Source: Cohnella abietis (GTDB taxonomy: Bacteria; Bacillota; Bacilli; Paenibacillales; Paenibacillaceae). From it: 64,000 bases of DNA. The stretch lies in the NCBI RefSeq assembly GCF_004295585.1, contig NZ_AP019400.1, forward strand, positions 6,254,501 to 6,318,500, written 5' to 3'. Positions 35,401 to 43,470 of the stretch are shown here, one piece after another (position 1 is the stretch's first letter; each line of letters opens with the position of its first letter). The position numbers and the translations under genes were made by a program. Under the pieces are notes generated by a model. That model saw only the letters and a list, made by a program, of their open reading frames with translations, was not told where the DNA came from and did not search any database.

Positions 35401-36519
35401 ACGGAACACATCATTCGCAATGGATATTGATAAGTCTAGATTATTAGTTAATTTAGGACACGAAGATGTGGCTAGGTTAATAGATATTGAAGAACCACCT
35501 GTAGTAGTACTATCTGCAGGTATGGTGCAAAATAAGGCATTGTTAGCTGCATTAAGAATAACTAGACTTTTATTAGCATTAACGAACACTGGCTTATCAA
35601 AGGTTAGAGTGAATTGAGTGGTCTTAATATCACCCAAGGTTCCATTATTAGCTGGATTAAATACTACCGCCTTAGGTTTGGTCGTGTCCAAAGCTGGCTT
35701 CGTTGTGAAGGCCCAGACACCTACTGCTGTGATTCCCGCATAGGCACCATTATCTGCATCCTTTAATGCCCCTGGATTAATTAGAACATAATATGACGTA
35801 TTATAATCTAACCCCTTTAATGGAGCGCTTACTCTCCAGTTAGAGCTAGGGCTGGCATCCACTGGAGCAATAGTCACTTCATTAGAAGCAATGTCAATGG
35901 ATTGGACAGTGACGTTGTCAGCTGTCCGCTTAACTTCGATATATCCTGAAGTCCCCTTAAAAATCTTGCGAGTAAAATCGAAAGATAAATTGCCGGGTGC
36001 AACCGGATCAACCGCATTCGCTCCCTGACGCGGACTGAAATTTGATGCTACAGGAACAAGCTGTTCGGCTCTAAAGGTCCATTGCGAGGTTGTAAGACCT
36101 TGATAAGACCTTCCAGTCGCATAGCTTATGATCGCAGTACTAGGAACAATAACATAATAGCTGTCCCCGGAATTAAGAGTGCTTGGCTTAATGACAATAG
36201 ATGTATTCTCATTATCAAGCTGGACTGTGTTCACATCCGTAACATTATATTTCCCAACAAGAGTTCCATTAGCTAAATAGAGATCAATAGTGCCTGTCCC
36301 TCGAATTATCGTCTCATCGAAGCTGAGCTTGAGAAAGGTATTGGTAACAACAGCAGTGGCGCCATTACTTGGAGTCATTCCAGTAAGCTGAGGACCATTG
36401 TCTCCTCCTAGTGCCCGCACCTCAGAACCAACTGGGGCAGCAGCAGCAACCATTACTGACAGACACTGGACGACAAGTGCAACAATTAAGGTAAGTGAAA
36501 GAGTTCGAATACGTTGCAA
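32473..36519 (-). CDS. Giant SLH-domain surface protein with Ig-like repeats
   Basis: A 1348-aa exported protein. The start is the TTG at 36519, 8 nt after GGGAGG. This gives a normal signal peptide (LQRIRTLSLTLIVALVV... ending AAAAP); the longer frame to 36609 does not. Residues about 35-480 are Big_5-like Ig domains (TGMTPSNGATAV, FNPANNGTLG, YLPAVGVTTVG). Residues about 490-900 are several SwmB-like repeats (LTYSENLD, LTYNEGLN). Three SLH domains lie at about 1160-1345, with ITRADF, VTREEM and ATRAEA as their conserved motifs, which bind pyruvylated secondary cell-wall polymer. It is probably a wall-anchored adhesin or filament; the ligand is unknown. Confidence 0.9.
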   Translation of the reverse strand: MQRIRTLSLTLIVALVVQCLSVMVAAAAPVGSEVRALGGDNGPQLTGMTPSNGATAVVTNTFLKLSFDETIIRGTGTIDLYLANGTLVGKYNVTDVNTVQLDNENTSIVIKPSTLNSGDSYYVIVPSTAIISYATGRSYQGLTTSQWTFRAEQLVPVASNFSPRQGANAVDPVAPGNLSFDFTRKIFKGTSGYIEVKRTADNVTVQSIDIASNEVTIAPVDASPSSNWRVSAPLKGLDYNTSYYVLINPGALKDADNGAYAGITAVGVWAFTTKPALDTTKPKAVVFNPANNGTLGDIKTTQFTLTFDKPVFVNANKSLVILNAANNALFCTIPADSTTTGGSSISINLATSSCPKLTNNLDLSISIANDVFRDASGNYFDGVTWRFKIVVDSTPPTIVSYLPAVGVTTVGVSTTQLSLTFNKPVALVGANPTSQVFPQNNQTYKTDLKMVIDPTNSSRVLFNLGNSKLSSSTLYSVLVPVNLITDLAGNAFAGIANPYQWTFQTANNSTPTISSSTIDGSTILLTYSENLDSTKVPSGSNFYVQVNDVARPVTSVSIVNNEVRLVLQSIVLAGQSVKVSYYPDSFSIDKRLKNVAGNEAAGFTNRAVTNTTDTALPKPVSGIFSGSSVLLMFNRALTTPVGEYRNQFVVKQGGVPLAFNASTLGGTVLSLTLNTTSTSPQPVSISYTPGSNPIRDQNGNLMPAFTDYYIRNVLDTTEPQFVSATLNGNKVILTYNEGLNTTTIPPKSSFSLTISGTAAIITSVNIVNNTVELLLSQSVTSNVPVQLFYYPGSPGISDLSGNPALAIVGHSFNSGAAGAVAQVASLNISNSQLSIVYSTNLSSYSTPYITQYTVKYDGVAVPVTNISVSGTQVILTLSSAVKAGQRVTVSYSSTGVTLKDYLSQQVAVFNDLTVTNQGGSAVIGNLPDYLETDGAGALRFINAKAATVVSAATASGRSANRYMINGDKLISAFDLVKTTAGVTVPMVTFKVPTTEAGALVGIPLRSIMDAASRSANASIRLDFGDLQFTLPLKAINYSKQLQATGGDVSAAYLLLNIEKTPSTPLVSKLSGKGAQMLVTPADFTAIILAGGREREIDSYEAYVTRTFVLPSSVGATNDIAVVRMDSDSGDVTYVPSKVSNSNGSVKVDFMRKGNSVYAAIRANITYTDMAKHWARDDVSQLASKFIVDGPSLTSFAPNKAITRADFAVFIARGLGLNGVSASAAKFKDVGSNYKSAAYIGAVSDAGIVEGGTDGKFRPEAPVTREEMATMLVRAMKYAGVSKTATSTALNGFKDRTKISSWAKDGMAISVTAGFIKGTPEKTVNPKNNATRAEAAIMIKRFLEYVDFL

Positions 36520-36605
36520 CAAAAAAACCTCCCGAAAATAAACAATCTTGTACTTATTACTTCGGCTTAATAGTGGAACAAAATTAGTGTTTTGGACAGA
36601 AAAAA

Positions 36606-36638
36606 GCACAATGCACCTAGCTTAGCGGTGCATTGTGC
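36606..36638 (-). terminator. Terminator of metK
   Basis: A 12-bp perfect stem (36606-36617 with 36627-36638) and 9-nt loop, followed by TTTTTT on the minus strand, 16 bp after the metK stop. Confidence 0.92.
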
Positions 36639-36654
36639 ATTAGAAATCAGTTTA

Positions 36655-37857
36655 CTATGCTTGAGCGCCTTGTTTCAAAGCTTCAACTCTGTCCAAGCGT
36701 TCCCACGGAAGATCAACATCCGTGCGACCAAAGTGGCCATAAGCTGCAGTCTGACGATAAATCGGGCGACGAAGATCAAGCATTTTAATGATACCAGCAG
36801 GACGAAGATCGAAGTTATTAACGATAAGTTCAACAAGCTTCTCTTCCTCAACTTTACCAGTACCATAAGTATCAACGTTAACGGAAACTGGACTTGCTAC
36901 ACCAATGGCGTAGGCAAGCTGAATCTCACATTTATCAGCAAGACCAGCAGCAACAATGTTCTTCGCCACGTATCGAGCAGCATATGCCGCGGAACGGTCA
37001 ACCTTTGTAGGATCCTTACCAGAGAAAGCACCGCCACCGTGGCGAGCATATCCACCATAAGTATCAACAATGATTTTACGGCCAGTTAACCCTGCATCAC
37101 CTTGCGGTCCGCCGATAACGAAACGACCTGTTGGATTAATGAAGAATTTGGTATTCTCATCTAGCCACTCAGCAGGAACCTCCGGATAAATAACATGCTC
37201 GCGAATATCACTTTGGATCTGCTCCAATGTAATATCCTCGGAATGCTGTGTTGAGACGACAATCGCATCCACACGAACTGGTTTACCATCTTCATATTGA
37301 ACGGTTACTTGAGTTTTACCATCTGGACGTAAGTAGCCAAGTGTGCCATTTTTGCGCACCTCGGCCAAGCGACGGGACAAGCGGTGAGCTAATGCAATCG
37401 GAAGCGGCATTAGTTCCGGTGTTTCATTCGATGCAAAGCCAAACATAAGACCTTGATCCCCTGCACCGATATCCTCATTCTCTTGCTGAATATCTTTGCC
37501 ATCACGGCTTTCCAGAGCTGCGTTAACGCCTTGCGCAATGTCAGCAGACTGTTCGTTCAGTGATGTTAATACAGCGCATGTGCTGGAGTCGAAACCATAT
37601 TTAGCACGTGTATAACCAATTTCCTTAATCGTGCGACGCGCGATGGCGGATATATCTACAAAATCAGCTTTACTGCTTATTTCACCTATAACAAGTACAA
37701 GTCCAGTAGCTACGGATACTTCGCAGGCTACACGAGCGTAAGGGTCTACTTCTAGGAAAGCATCCAATACCGCGTCTGAGATTTGATCGCATATCTTATC
37801 CGGATGGCCTTCAGTGACCGATTCGGATGTGAAGAGATGCCGGCCTTTTATCGACAA
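36655..37857 (-). CDS. metK: S-adenosylmethionine synthetase
   Basis: A 400-aa enzyme making SAM from ATP and methionine, supplying the many methyltransferases in this window. It has the family motifs GHPDKICDQISDAVLD near the N-terminus, GAGDQGLMFGFA near 120, and GGGAFSGKDPTKVDRSAAY near 265. A TTG at 37857 is the likely start, because homologs begin M-S-I-K-G-R and the ATG at 37875 overlaps the GGAGG site. A SigA-type promoter and a leader hairpin lie upstream; no S-box riboswitch was recognised. Confidence 0.96.
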   Translation of the reverse strand: MSIKGRHLFTSESVTEGHPDKICDQISDAVLDAFLEVDPYARVACEVSVATGLVLVIGEISSKADFVDISAIARRTIKEIGYTRAKYGFDSSTCAVLTSLNEQSADIAQGVNAALESRDGKDIQQENEDIGAGDQGLMFGFASNETPELMPLPIALAHRLSRRLAEVRKNGTLGYLRPDGKTQVTVQYEDGKPVRVDAIVVSTQHSEDITLEQIQSDIREHVIYPEVPAEWLDENTKFFINPTGRFVIGGPQGDAGLTGRKIIVDTYGGYARHGGGAFSGKDPTKVDRSAAYAARYVAKNIVAAGLADKCEIQLAYAIGVASPVSVNVDTYGTGKVEEEKLVELIVNNFDLRPAGIIKMLDLRRPIYRQTAAYGHFGRTDVDLPWERLDRVEALKQGAQA

Positions 37858-37885
37858 TTTCTCCAACCTCCACATATAAAAAAAT

Positions 37886-37911
37886 CAACCTTTTCCAATT
37901 GGAAAAGGCTG
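37886..37911 (-). promoter_or_regulatory. Terminator-like hairpin in the metK leader
   Basis: An 11-bp stem (including one G-U pair) with an AATT loop is followed on the minus strand by ATTTTTTTAT and then the metK ribosome site. It lies between the metK promoter and start codon, so it is in the transcribed leader. Attenuation is possible but no antiterminator was identified. Confidence 0.65.
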
Positions 37912-37934
37912 TTAATAGAAACCTTCGATTAATA

Positions 37935-37963
37935 ATGATACCGGAATTGTCGAGGGGTGTCAA
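37935..37963 (-). promoter_or_regulatory. SigA-type promoter of metK
   Basis: TTGACA, a 17-nt spacer and TATCAT on the minus strand, a near-consensus vegetative promoter. It leaves a leader of only about 70 nt, too short for a full S-box. Confidence 0.8.
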
Positions 37964-38015
37964 TGTATGTCAGCCTATCTTAGGGATGAAACAGGCTGCC
38001 ATTCTTTCACATTTG

Positions 38016-38282
38016 CTACACGATTGTTTGTTGCGCTTGTCGTATTAAACGTTGCGTAATTCCCCCACCAAGTGCCCCAGCTTCCCGGGACGAAAGATCA
38101 CCGTAGTATTGTTTACCATAGCTTACAGATCCTATACTTCCCAGCTCTCCAGCAAATTCCGTATCCAGACCTCCGGTTGAATACTGATTAATCGGTACAC
38201 CGAGCTCCGCTGCAACCTCATATTTCATCTGCCTCAACGCATTTGCGCACTCCGGTACAACTAATTTGTTGCTTCTCGCCAT
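38016..38282 (-). CDS. Alpha/beta-type small acid-soluble spore protein
   Basis: An 88-aa DNA-binding spore protein that protects the chromosome in dormant spores. It has the family's N-terminal LVVPECANALRQMKYEVAAELGV (GPR cleavage region, here with GELG) and the C-terminal GGGITQRLIRQAQ. A central insertion rich in Gly/Ser/Tyr makes it longer than the usual 60-70 aa. CAAGGAGG precedes the ATG. Expression would be in the forespore under SigG; no such promoter was scored. Confidence 0.93.
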   Translation of the reverse strand: MARSNKLVVPECANALRQMKYEVAAELGVPINQYSTGGLDTEFAGELGSIGSVSYGKQYYGDLSSREAGALGGGITQRLIRQAQQTIV

Positions 38283-38395
38283 GATGTCAGCCTCCTTGAA
38301 TGTAATGATCCTAGTATGTGTTGGCTCAATCGATTCAAGGCGTATGACATTATGGGTCTTAGGGTAAAATGTGGCTTTCTTAGTATACTACTAGA

Positions 38396-39253
38396 TCATG
38401 TATCAAGTTCCTTCAAGAATGCTTGAAGCCCCTCCCGCCAAGGACGCAAATCTGTAAACCCATTCTGACGAATAGCCGAATGATCCATTACCGAGTAAGC
38501 AGGACGGGGCGCAGGACGAGGAAACTGCTCTGTTGTGCATGGTTCTGTTCTCATGGCTAGGTTACTCTCTTCAAAAATCGCTTGAGCAAACTCATACCAA
38601 GTACAAGCTCCAGTATTCGAAGCATGATAAATACCATATGCTTCTGTTTGAACAAGGTCAATAAGGAAACGTCCTAAATCGTACGTATACGTAGGAGAAC
38701 CAAACTGATCATGAACAACGGATACCGAGTCACGTTCCGAAGCTAGCTTTAGCATCGTTTTCACAAAATTATTACCGTATTTTCCATATACCCAGGACGT
38801 TCTCACGATAAAATAACGATGACCTAGCGATTGCAGAAGCACCTCTCCCGCTCGCTTAGACTTTCCATATATCGACTGAGGATTAGTATTGTCATATTCG
38901 TTATAGGGCTGTGAAGCAGTTCCATCAAAAACATAGTCCGTGCTAATATAACACAGCTTTGACCCATGCTCATTAGCAGCAAGGGCAAGATTACGCGTGC
39001 CTAGGGCATTAATTCGATATGCCTCATCCGATTCTGTCTCTGCTTTATCGACAGCGGTATAAGCTCCTGCATGAATAATTGCATCTGGGCGAACGGTAGC
39101 AACCACTTCACGACATTGTAATAAGTTAGTCACATCTAGTTGTGTACGGACACACCCGATAATGTTAATCCGCTCATCTCCAAGCCTAATCAGCTCTTGT
39201 CCTAGTTGTCCGTTGGCACCTGTAACTAGCAGTGTAATCTTGCCTTCGTGCAT
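38396..39253 (-). CDS. rfbD: dTDP-4-dehydrorhamnose reductase
   Basis: A 285-aa SDR enzyme for the last step of dTDP-L-rhamnose synthesis. It has the NAD(P) motif GANGQLGQEL near residue 14, the STDYVFDG motif near 105 and the YGKSKRAGE catalytic Tyr/Lys near 129. GGGAGG at the end of rfbB serves as its ribosome site. Last gene of the leftward rfbA-C-B-D set. Confidence 0.96.
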   Translation of the reverse strand: MHEGKITLLVTGANGQLGQELIRLGDERINIIGCVRTQLDVTNLLQCREVVATVRPDAIIHAGAYTAVDKAETESDEAYRINALGTRNLALAANEHGSKLCYISTDYVFDGTASQPYNEYDNTNPQSIYGKSKRAGEVLLQSLGHRYFIVRTSWVYGKYGNNFVKTMLKLASERDSVSVVHDQFGSPTYTYDLGRFLIDLVQTEAYGIYHASNTGACTWYEFAQAIFEESNLAMRTEPCTTEQFPRPAPRPAYSVMDHSAIRQNGFTDLRPWREGLQAFLKELDT

Positions 39254-39287
39254 TTGTTACCCTCCCAGACGTTCGCCATACTGATTC

Positions 39288-40262
39288 TCATAATACTCCC
39301 GAACGAACTTGTTCCATCCATTCTAAGTTGTTCAGGTACCAACGAATCGTTTCACGAATACCTGTTTCGTAATTATATTTTGGAATCCAGCCTAATTCTT
39401 CGCGGATTTTCGTTGCATCGATAGCATAACGACGGTCATGTCCCAAGCGATCTTGAACATAACTAATTAGTGTCTCTGGCTTATTCAATTCCTGCAAAAT
39501 CGTCTTAACAACTTGAAGATTATTGCGCTCATTATTGCCACCTACATTGTACACTTCACCGCTTTGACCCTTTCTAATGACAAGATCAATAGCACTGCAA
39601 TGGTCTTCTACGTATAACCAATCACGTACATTCAGACCATCTCCATACACAGGAAGGGACTTGTCTGCCAATGCATTCTGTATCATCAGTGGAATAAGCT
39701 TCTCCGGAAATTGATAAGGACCATAATTATTCGAACAACGGGTTATATTTACATCAAGCCCGAAGGTTTCATGATAAGCTCGTACAAGCAGATCCGCCCC
39801 TGCTTTACTTGCCGAATAAGGGCTATTCGCTTGAAGAGGCGTCTCTTCCGAGAACAAACCTGTATCACCCAATGTTCCATAAACCTCATCCGTGGATACT
39901 TGAATAAATTTAGCAACACTATATTGCTTCGTTAAATCCAATAAGGTTTGGGTTCCCATAATATTCGTGCTGACAAATATGCCAGGGTCCAATATACTCC
40001 GGTCTACATGGGACTCTGCTGCAAAATTCACAACGACATCAATACCTGCTTCGAACAAAGGCTCCAAGGCAGCACGATCCGTTATATCCGCTTTGACGAA
40101 ACGATAACGAGGATTAGAATCCACTGATCGCAAATTCTCCAAATTCCCTGCATAGGTCAAAGTATCAACATTAATAACTTCATCCTCGGGGTGCTCCTGC
40201 AAAATATAATGAACAAAGTTACTTCCTATGAAACCTGCTCCGCCGGTAACGAGTAATTTCAT
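39288..40262 (-). CDS. rfbB: dTDP-glucose 4,6-dehydratase with frameshifted C-terminus
   Basis: A 324-aa extended SDR: GGAGFIGSNFVHYIL at 7-21, STDEVYGTLG near 123, YSASKAGADLL with catalytic Tyr/Lys near 150, and NVGG near 240. The frame ends LEWMEQVRSGVL at 39288. The next frame continues the family C-terminus: after Trp the alternate reading is WNKFVREYYENQYGERLGG, ending at a stop at 39257-39259, 3 bp before rfbD. A one-base insertion around 39317 (the T in CCATCCA on the plus strand) explains this. The lost part is beyond the active site, so activity may survive. Confidence 0.93.
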   Translation of the reverse strand: MKLLVTGGAGFIGSNFVHYILQEHPEDEVINVDTLTYAGNLENLRSVDSNPRYRFVKADITDRAALEPLFEAGIDVVVNFAAESHVDRSILDPGIFVSTNIMGTQTLLDLTKQYSVAKFIQVSTDEVYGTLGDTGLFSEETPLQANSPYSASKAGADLLVRAYHETFGLDVNITRCSNNYGPYQFPEKLIPLMIQNALADKSLPVYGDGLNVRDWLYVEDHCSAIDLVIRKGQSGEVYNVGGNNERNNLQVVKTILQELNKPETLISYVQDRLGHDRRYAIDATKIREELGWIPKYNYETGIRETIRWYLNNLEWMEQVRSGVL

Positions 40263-40269
40263 ATCTTTT

Positions 40270-40827
40270 TCACCCTTTATTTACGAAATTAATCTCTGCA
40301 TCAGCTAGCAACGGATGTTTTGAATCTTTATCTGAAAGAATAGGTTGCTCAACAGGCCAACTGATACCAATAGCTGGATCATTCCAAGCAATACCTCGAT
40401 CATGCTCGGCTGAGTATAAGCCATCTACTTTATAAAGAACTTCTGTGTTGGGTAGAATAGTACAGAAGCCATGAGCAAAGCCTTGAGGTATAAATAGCTG
40501 ACGTTTGTTTTCAGCAGTCAGTTCAAACCCTTCCCATTGCCCGAAAGTTGGTGAGCCTTCCCTAATATCTACTACAACGTCATAAATAGCACCGGTAGTA
40601 ACCCTCACAAGCTTGCTTTGACCCTTTGGTAGCAATTGATAATGAAGCCCACGTAGAACTCCCTTATGCTTAGATAAAGAATGATTGTCTTGGAGAAAGC
40701 TCACGGTAATCCCTAATGAAGCGAAACGATCTGCATGATAGCTTTCCATAAAGAATCCCCGATTATCTTCAAATACAACTGGTTCAATCAGTTTTACACC
40801 TGCTAGTTTTCCTTCTACAATTTTCAT
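40270..40827 (-). CDS. rfbC: dTDP-4-dehydrorhamnose 3,5-epimerase
   Basis: A 185-aa cupin enzyme. It has EDNRGFFMESY at 19-29, DNHSLSKHKGVLRGLHYQ near 47-64 with the catalytic His, and FIPQGFAHGF near 112. It makes the 4-keto-L-rhamnose intermediate. It is separated from rfbB by 7 bp and from rfbA by 14 bp, consistent with one operon. Confidence 0.97.
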   Translation of the reverse strand: MKIVEGKLAGVKLIEPVVFEDNRGFFMESYHADRFASLGITVSFLQDNHSLSKHKGVLRGLHYQLLPKGQSKLVRVTTGAIYDVVVDIREGSPTFGQWEGFELTAENKRQLFIPQGFAHGFCTILPNTEVLYKVDGLYSAEHDRGIAWNDPAIGISWPVEQPILSDKDSKHPLLADAEINFVNKG

Positions 40828-40841
40828 TTTATTTAATCACC

Positions 40842-41585
40842 TTACAATTTTAATTTTCCAAACTCTTCCCCGAAGATAACATCCTGCGCCATTTCATTCG
40901 CTCTCATAAGCGATCCATAAGTGCCTGCATCAGTCCACCAGCCATTGAGCTCGTCGTAAGTAAGCGTCCCCGCTTTGATATATGCATTATTCACATCGGT
41001 AATCTCAAGCTCTCCCCGATTAGAGGGCTCAAGCGTTCTCACGATTTCAAACACTTCAGCATCGTACATGTATATTCCTGTTACCGCATAGTTGCTCTTA
41101 GGTTGCTGCGGTTTCTCCTCGATGGAGATGATATGATGTCCTAAAATCTCAGGAACGCCGTACCGATTCGGATCAGGAACTTCCTGTATCAATATTTTAG
41201 CTCCTCTTTTTTGTTTACGAAAATTATCGACATAAGAAGCAATACTATCTGCGAACACATTATCACCAAGTATTACGACCATAGAATCGTTCCCAACAAA
41301 TTGCTCTGCTAATCCAAGTGCCTGTGCAATACCGCCTGCTTCATCCTGCACCTTATATGTGAAAGAGAGACCGAAATCTTTGCCGCTACCAAGAAGATTT
41401 ACTACATCCCCCATGTGATCCTTGCCTGTTACGATAAGAATATCTTTAATTGAGGCTTCTTTGAGCTTCGCAATTCCATGAAATATCATCGGATACTTTC
41501 CAACAGGAAGCAGATGCTTGTTCGTTACTTTAGTTAAAGGGAACAGCCTCGACCCTGTGCCGCCTGCTAAAATAATTCCTTTCAC
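40842..41585 (-). CDS. rfbA: Glucose-1-phosphate thymidylyltransferase
   Basis: A 247-aa enzyme of the short (SpsI-like) type that starts the dTDP-rhamnose pathway. It has LAGGTGSRLFPLT at 6-18, VILGDNVF near 107, and EITDVNNAY near 200. It starts at a GTG at 41585 with GGGAG upstream. It is the first gene of the dTDP-L-rhamnose operon, preceded by the terminator at 41659-41687. Confidence 0.95.
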   Translation of the reverse strand: MKGIILAGGTGSRLFPLTKVTNKHLLPVGKYPMIFHGIAKLKEASIKDILIVTGKDHMGDVVNLLGSGKDFGLSFTYKVQDEAGGIAQALGLAEQFVGNDSMVVILGDNVFADSIASYVDNFRKQKRGAKILIQEVPDPNRYGVPEILGHHIISIEEKPQQPKSNYAVTGIYMYDAEVFEIVRTLEPSNRGELEITDVNNAYIKAGTLTYDELNGWWTDAGTYGSLMRANEMAQDVIFGEEFGKLKL

Positions 41586-41658
41586 GCTGATTCACTCCCT
41601 AATTAATGGTGTCGAATAATTTATCGGCTATATATAGTACGGAATGTAGTCATAAAAA

Positions 41659-41687
41659 ATAACTGCCAAGCGTCCTCTGGCAGTTAT
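41659..41687 (-). terminator. Terminator between the 164-aa orphan and rfbA
   Basis: A 10-bp perfect stem (41659-41668 with 41678-41687) and 9-nt loop, followed by TTTTTT on the minus strand. Confidence 0.88.
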
Positions 41688-41705
41688 TAATGACATTTAA
41701 ATAAA

Positions 41706-42200
41706 TTATGGCTCTTGCAATTTGTATGCTCCACGAACAAGTACAATCAGTCCCCTTGTCTGCTTAGGGTCTGCTTCAACGCCTCTTGCGCCCCTCGGGT
41801 TAAGTATGAGGTGATTGTTCGCGATTGGCTTACCAGGCTTAATATCGATCCCATCCGTCATATCAGATAGACCATTGACATCTGAGCTATATGCAATTGC
41901 TTTCCCTGTACGTACTATAATTTCCCCACCATCTGCTACAATTAGTTTTGTCCCCAATGGTAGTGTTACTGTCTCAATCTTCGAAGAGCCTCCGCTGCCA
42001 ATTGTCCCGACTTTCTCTAGCTCCTGTTGAACTAATTTAGCAACTACAGAGTCTACATACCCTTTGGTCACTATCGGATCGTCTACTGATCCAGGGTTAG
42101 AGTTGCTGTCAGCAAATGAGGATTGATACCAACCAAAACCTCCAAAAATAATGACTACTACAAATAACATAACCGTAATAACTATTCCTTTTTGTCGCAT
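41706..42200 (-). CDS. Membrane-anchored exported protein, function unknown
   Basis: About 164 aa with an N-terminal hydrophobic helix (IVITVMLFVVVIIFGGF) that acts as anchor or signal. A predicted helical linker (KGYVDSVVAKLVQQELEKV) and a small conserved-looking domain (VRTGKAIAYSSDVNGL, then NNHLILNPRGARG) follow. I do not recognise the family. Three ATGs lie close together; the one at 42200 is 9 nt after AGAGGA and is preferred over 42209. It sits alone between rfbA and the glycosyltransferases, with its own terminator. Confidence 0.75.
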   Translation of the reverse strand: MRQKGIVITVMLFVVVIIFGGFGWYQSSFADSNSNPGSVDDPIVTKGYVDSVVAKLVQQELEKVGTIGSGGSSKIETVTLPLGTKLIVADGGEIIVRTGKAIAYSSDVNGLSDMTDGIDIKPGKPIANNHLILNPRGARGVEADPKQTRGLIVLVRGAYKLQEP

Positions 42201-42309
42201 TCCCATCATTCCTCTACATGATTCGATAGTAGGTTATATTAATCTACATAATAATATAACGACTTTAAGCTAGGAAAGTTTCGCTTCGTACTAGAATAGC
42301 TAGCTTGAG

Positions 42310-43224
42310 TTACCAAAATGATCTTTGCATACTGCATTTCTTGAGCATCTTTCTTGGGATTCTCTTATAAGAAAGTCCTAGACGATATCCTGAATATTTG
42401 ACCACGGTCTCTGCAGCCCATCTTGGAATCCACATCCATAGCCTTGCAGTCATTAGATGTTTTAGTTGAGTTTTTATTAACCTCACGCCTTCACCTTCGG
42501 GCTTGGCATATTGAAATAACCACTCGTTCATTCTCAAAGAAACACCAATATCAAAGTGCCGACGAAATTGTTGCATCAGTGTAAAGTGATGCGAATGAAC
42601 AACACTTGCTTTCGGAGTATAGACAATTGAGTACCCCTGTAATATACACTTTGCGGCGAAAATCATATCTTCGTTTGAAATAATAGGTTCTGGGAAACCA
42701 CCCACTTTATCAAAGAAATCTTTGCGCATAGCTGAGCATACATTGGTAAAAAAAAAGGTTTTTATTCCATATCTATTTACGTCCGCCATTGACTTGCGAA
42801 TGGGCTTCATAGAATAGTTGAATTCTCTTGTCATCCGTTCAATGGGGTCAGCTTCCGGCCTTGCAACCTGCCTACCATAAGCAGCTACCACTTGTGAATC
42901 TTCGAAAGGAGCAATTAATTCTTCAATAAAGTGATACCCAGAAGGAAGGGCATCTTGTGTTATATATACAAGTATGTCCCCCTTAGCATGTGAAGCAGCA
43001 AAGTTGCGAGTAGCACCATGATCAAAAGAACTACGATCAATGGACAATACAGTAGCACCCAAGCGTTGCGCCACTTCGATGGTATTATCATTTGACATGG
43101 AATCCACCACTATGATTTCATTCAGGACAACTGATTGATCAAGTAATCTGGTTAAAAGTCCATTCAGATAAGAGGCAGCATTCAATGTAGGTATTATGAC
43201 AGAAACCTGTATAGTAAACTCCAC
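42310..43224 (-). CDS. GT2 glycosyltransferase, rhamnosyltransferase-like
   Basis: A 304-aa GT2 enzyme (VSVIIPTLNAASYL near the start, IIVVDSMSNDNT, then VYITQDALP as the acidic site, DHGATRNFAA typical of RfbN-like rhamnosyltransferases). The start is a GTG at 43224 with GGAGAG very close; no better start was found. It most likely adds a rhamnose or other 6-deoxyhexose to the lipid-linked glycan. The gene lies next to the remains of an FAD-oxidoreductase gene, and is the last gene of the long leftward cluster. Confidence 0.85.
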   Translation of the reverse strand: MEFTIQVSVIIPTLNAASYLNGLLTRLLDQSVVLNEIIVVDSMSNDNTIEVAQRLGATVLSIDRSSFDHGATRNFAASHAKGDILVYITQDALPSGYHFIEELIAPFEDSQVVAAYGRQVARPEADPIERMTREFNYSMKPIRKSMADVNRYGIKTFFFTNVCSAMRKDFFDKVGGFPEPIISNEDMIFAAKCILQGYSIVYTPKASVVHSHHFTLMQQFRRHFDIGVSLRMNEWLFQYAKPEGEGVRLIKTQLKHLMTARLWMWIPRWAAETVVKYSGYRLGLSYKRIPRKMLKKCSMQRSFW

Positions 43225-43256
43225 CTCTCCTATGCCAATAATCTATAAATCTGTTT

Positions 43257-43470
43257 CTACTAATAAAATTCGTATGTTCAATTAAACCACCAAAAGGAAT
43301 CTCGTTATCAGCAATATTCAACCAATATATATTACCTACAGACTTATTTAGTGTCATTAAGCTACCAGTGCGCAATCATATTCAACAGCCCTCAATGGAG
43401 CTAGATAACTCTCTGGAGCATTTTTGCAAAGTTTAATGAATACCGAAAGGCTGCAGTGCAAACAACCTGA
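43257..43470 (-). pseudogene. Remnant of an FAD-dependent oxidoreductase (protoporphyrinogen-oxidase/UGM-like family)
   Basis: Two frames on the minus strand together encode a continuous family segment. The first reads VFIKLCKNAPESYLAPLRAVEY to a stop near 43368. After a frameshift the second reads LNKSVGNIYWLNIAD, then PFGGLIEHTNF. The YWLNI...PF.G.IEHTN signature is typical of FAD-dependent sugar-cluster oxidoreductases. The N-terminal FAD-binding half and the C-terminus are missing. No ribosome site or intact start is present. The remainder of the 43225-43676 gap contains only short open stretches, one of which (near 43530-43620) may be a second gene remnant. Confidence 0.7.

Noticed and set aside
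36592..37089. 165-aa open frame antisense to metK
   Set aside because: metK is a certain gene on the other strand; the frame has no ribosome site or recognisable motif.
37876..38015. Possible SAM (S-box) riboswitch before metK
   Set aside because: The promoter leaves too short a leader and the S-box core sequences and four-way layout were not seen.
41600..41640. GCCGATAA upstream of rfbA as a SigD promoter
   Set aside because: No TAAA-like -35 lies at 15 or 16 nt; the match is to the -10 only.
42270..42309. AAGCTAG/CTAGCTT inverted repeat as terminator
   Set aside because: Only 7 bp with a 20-nt loop and no T run; too weak to call.
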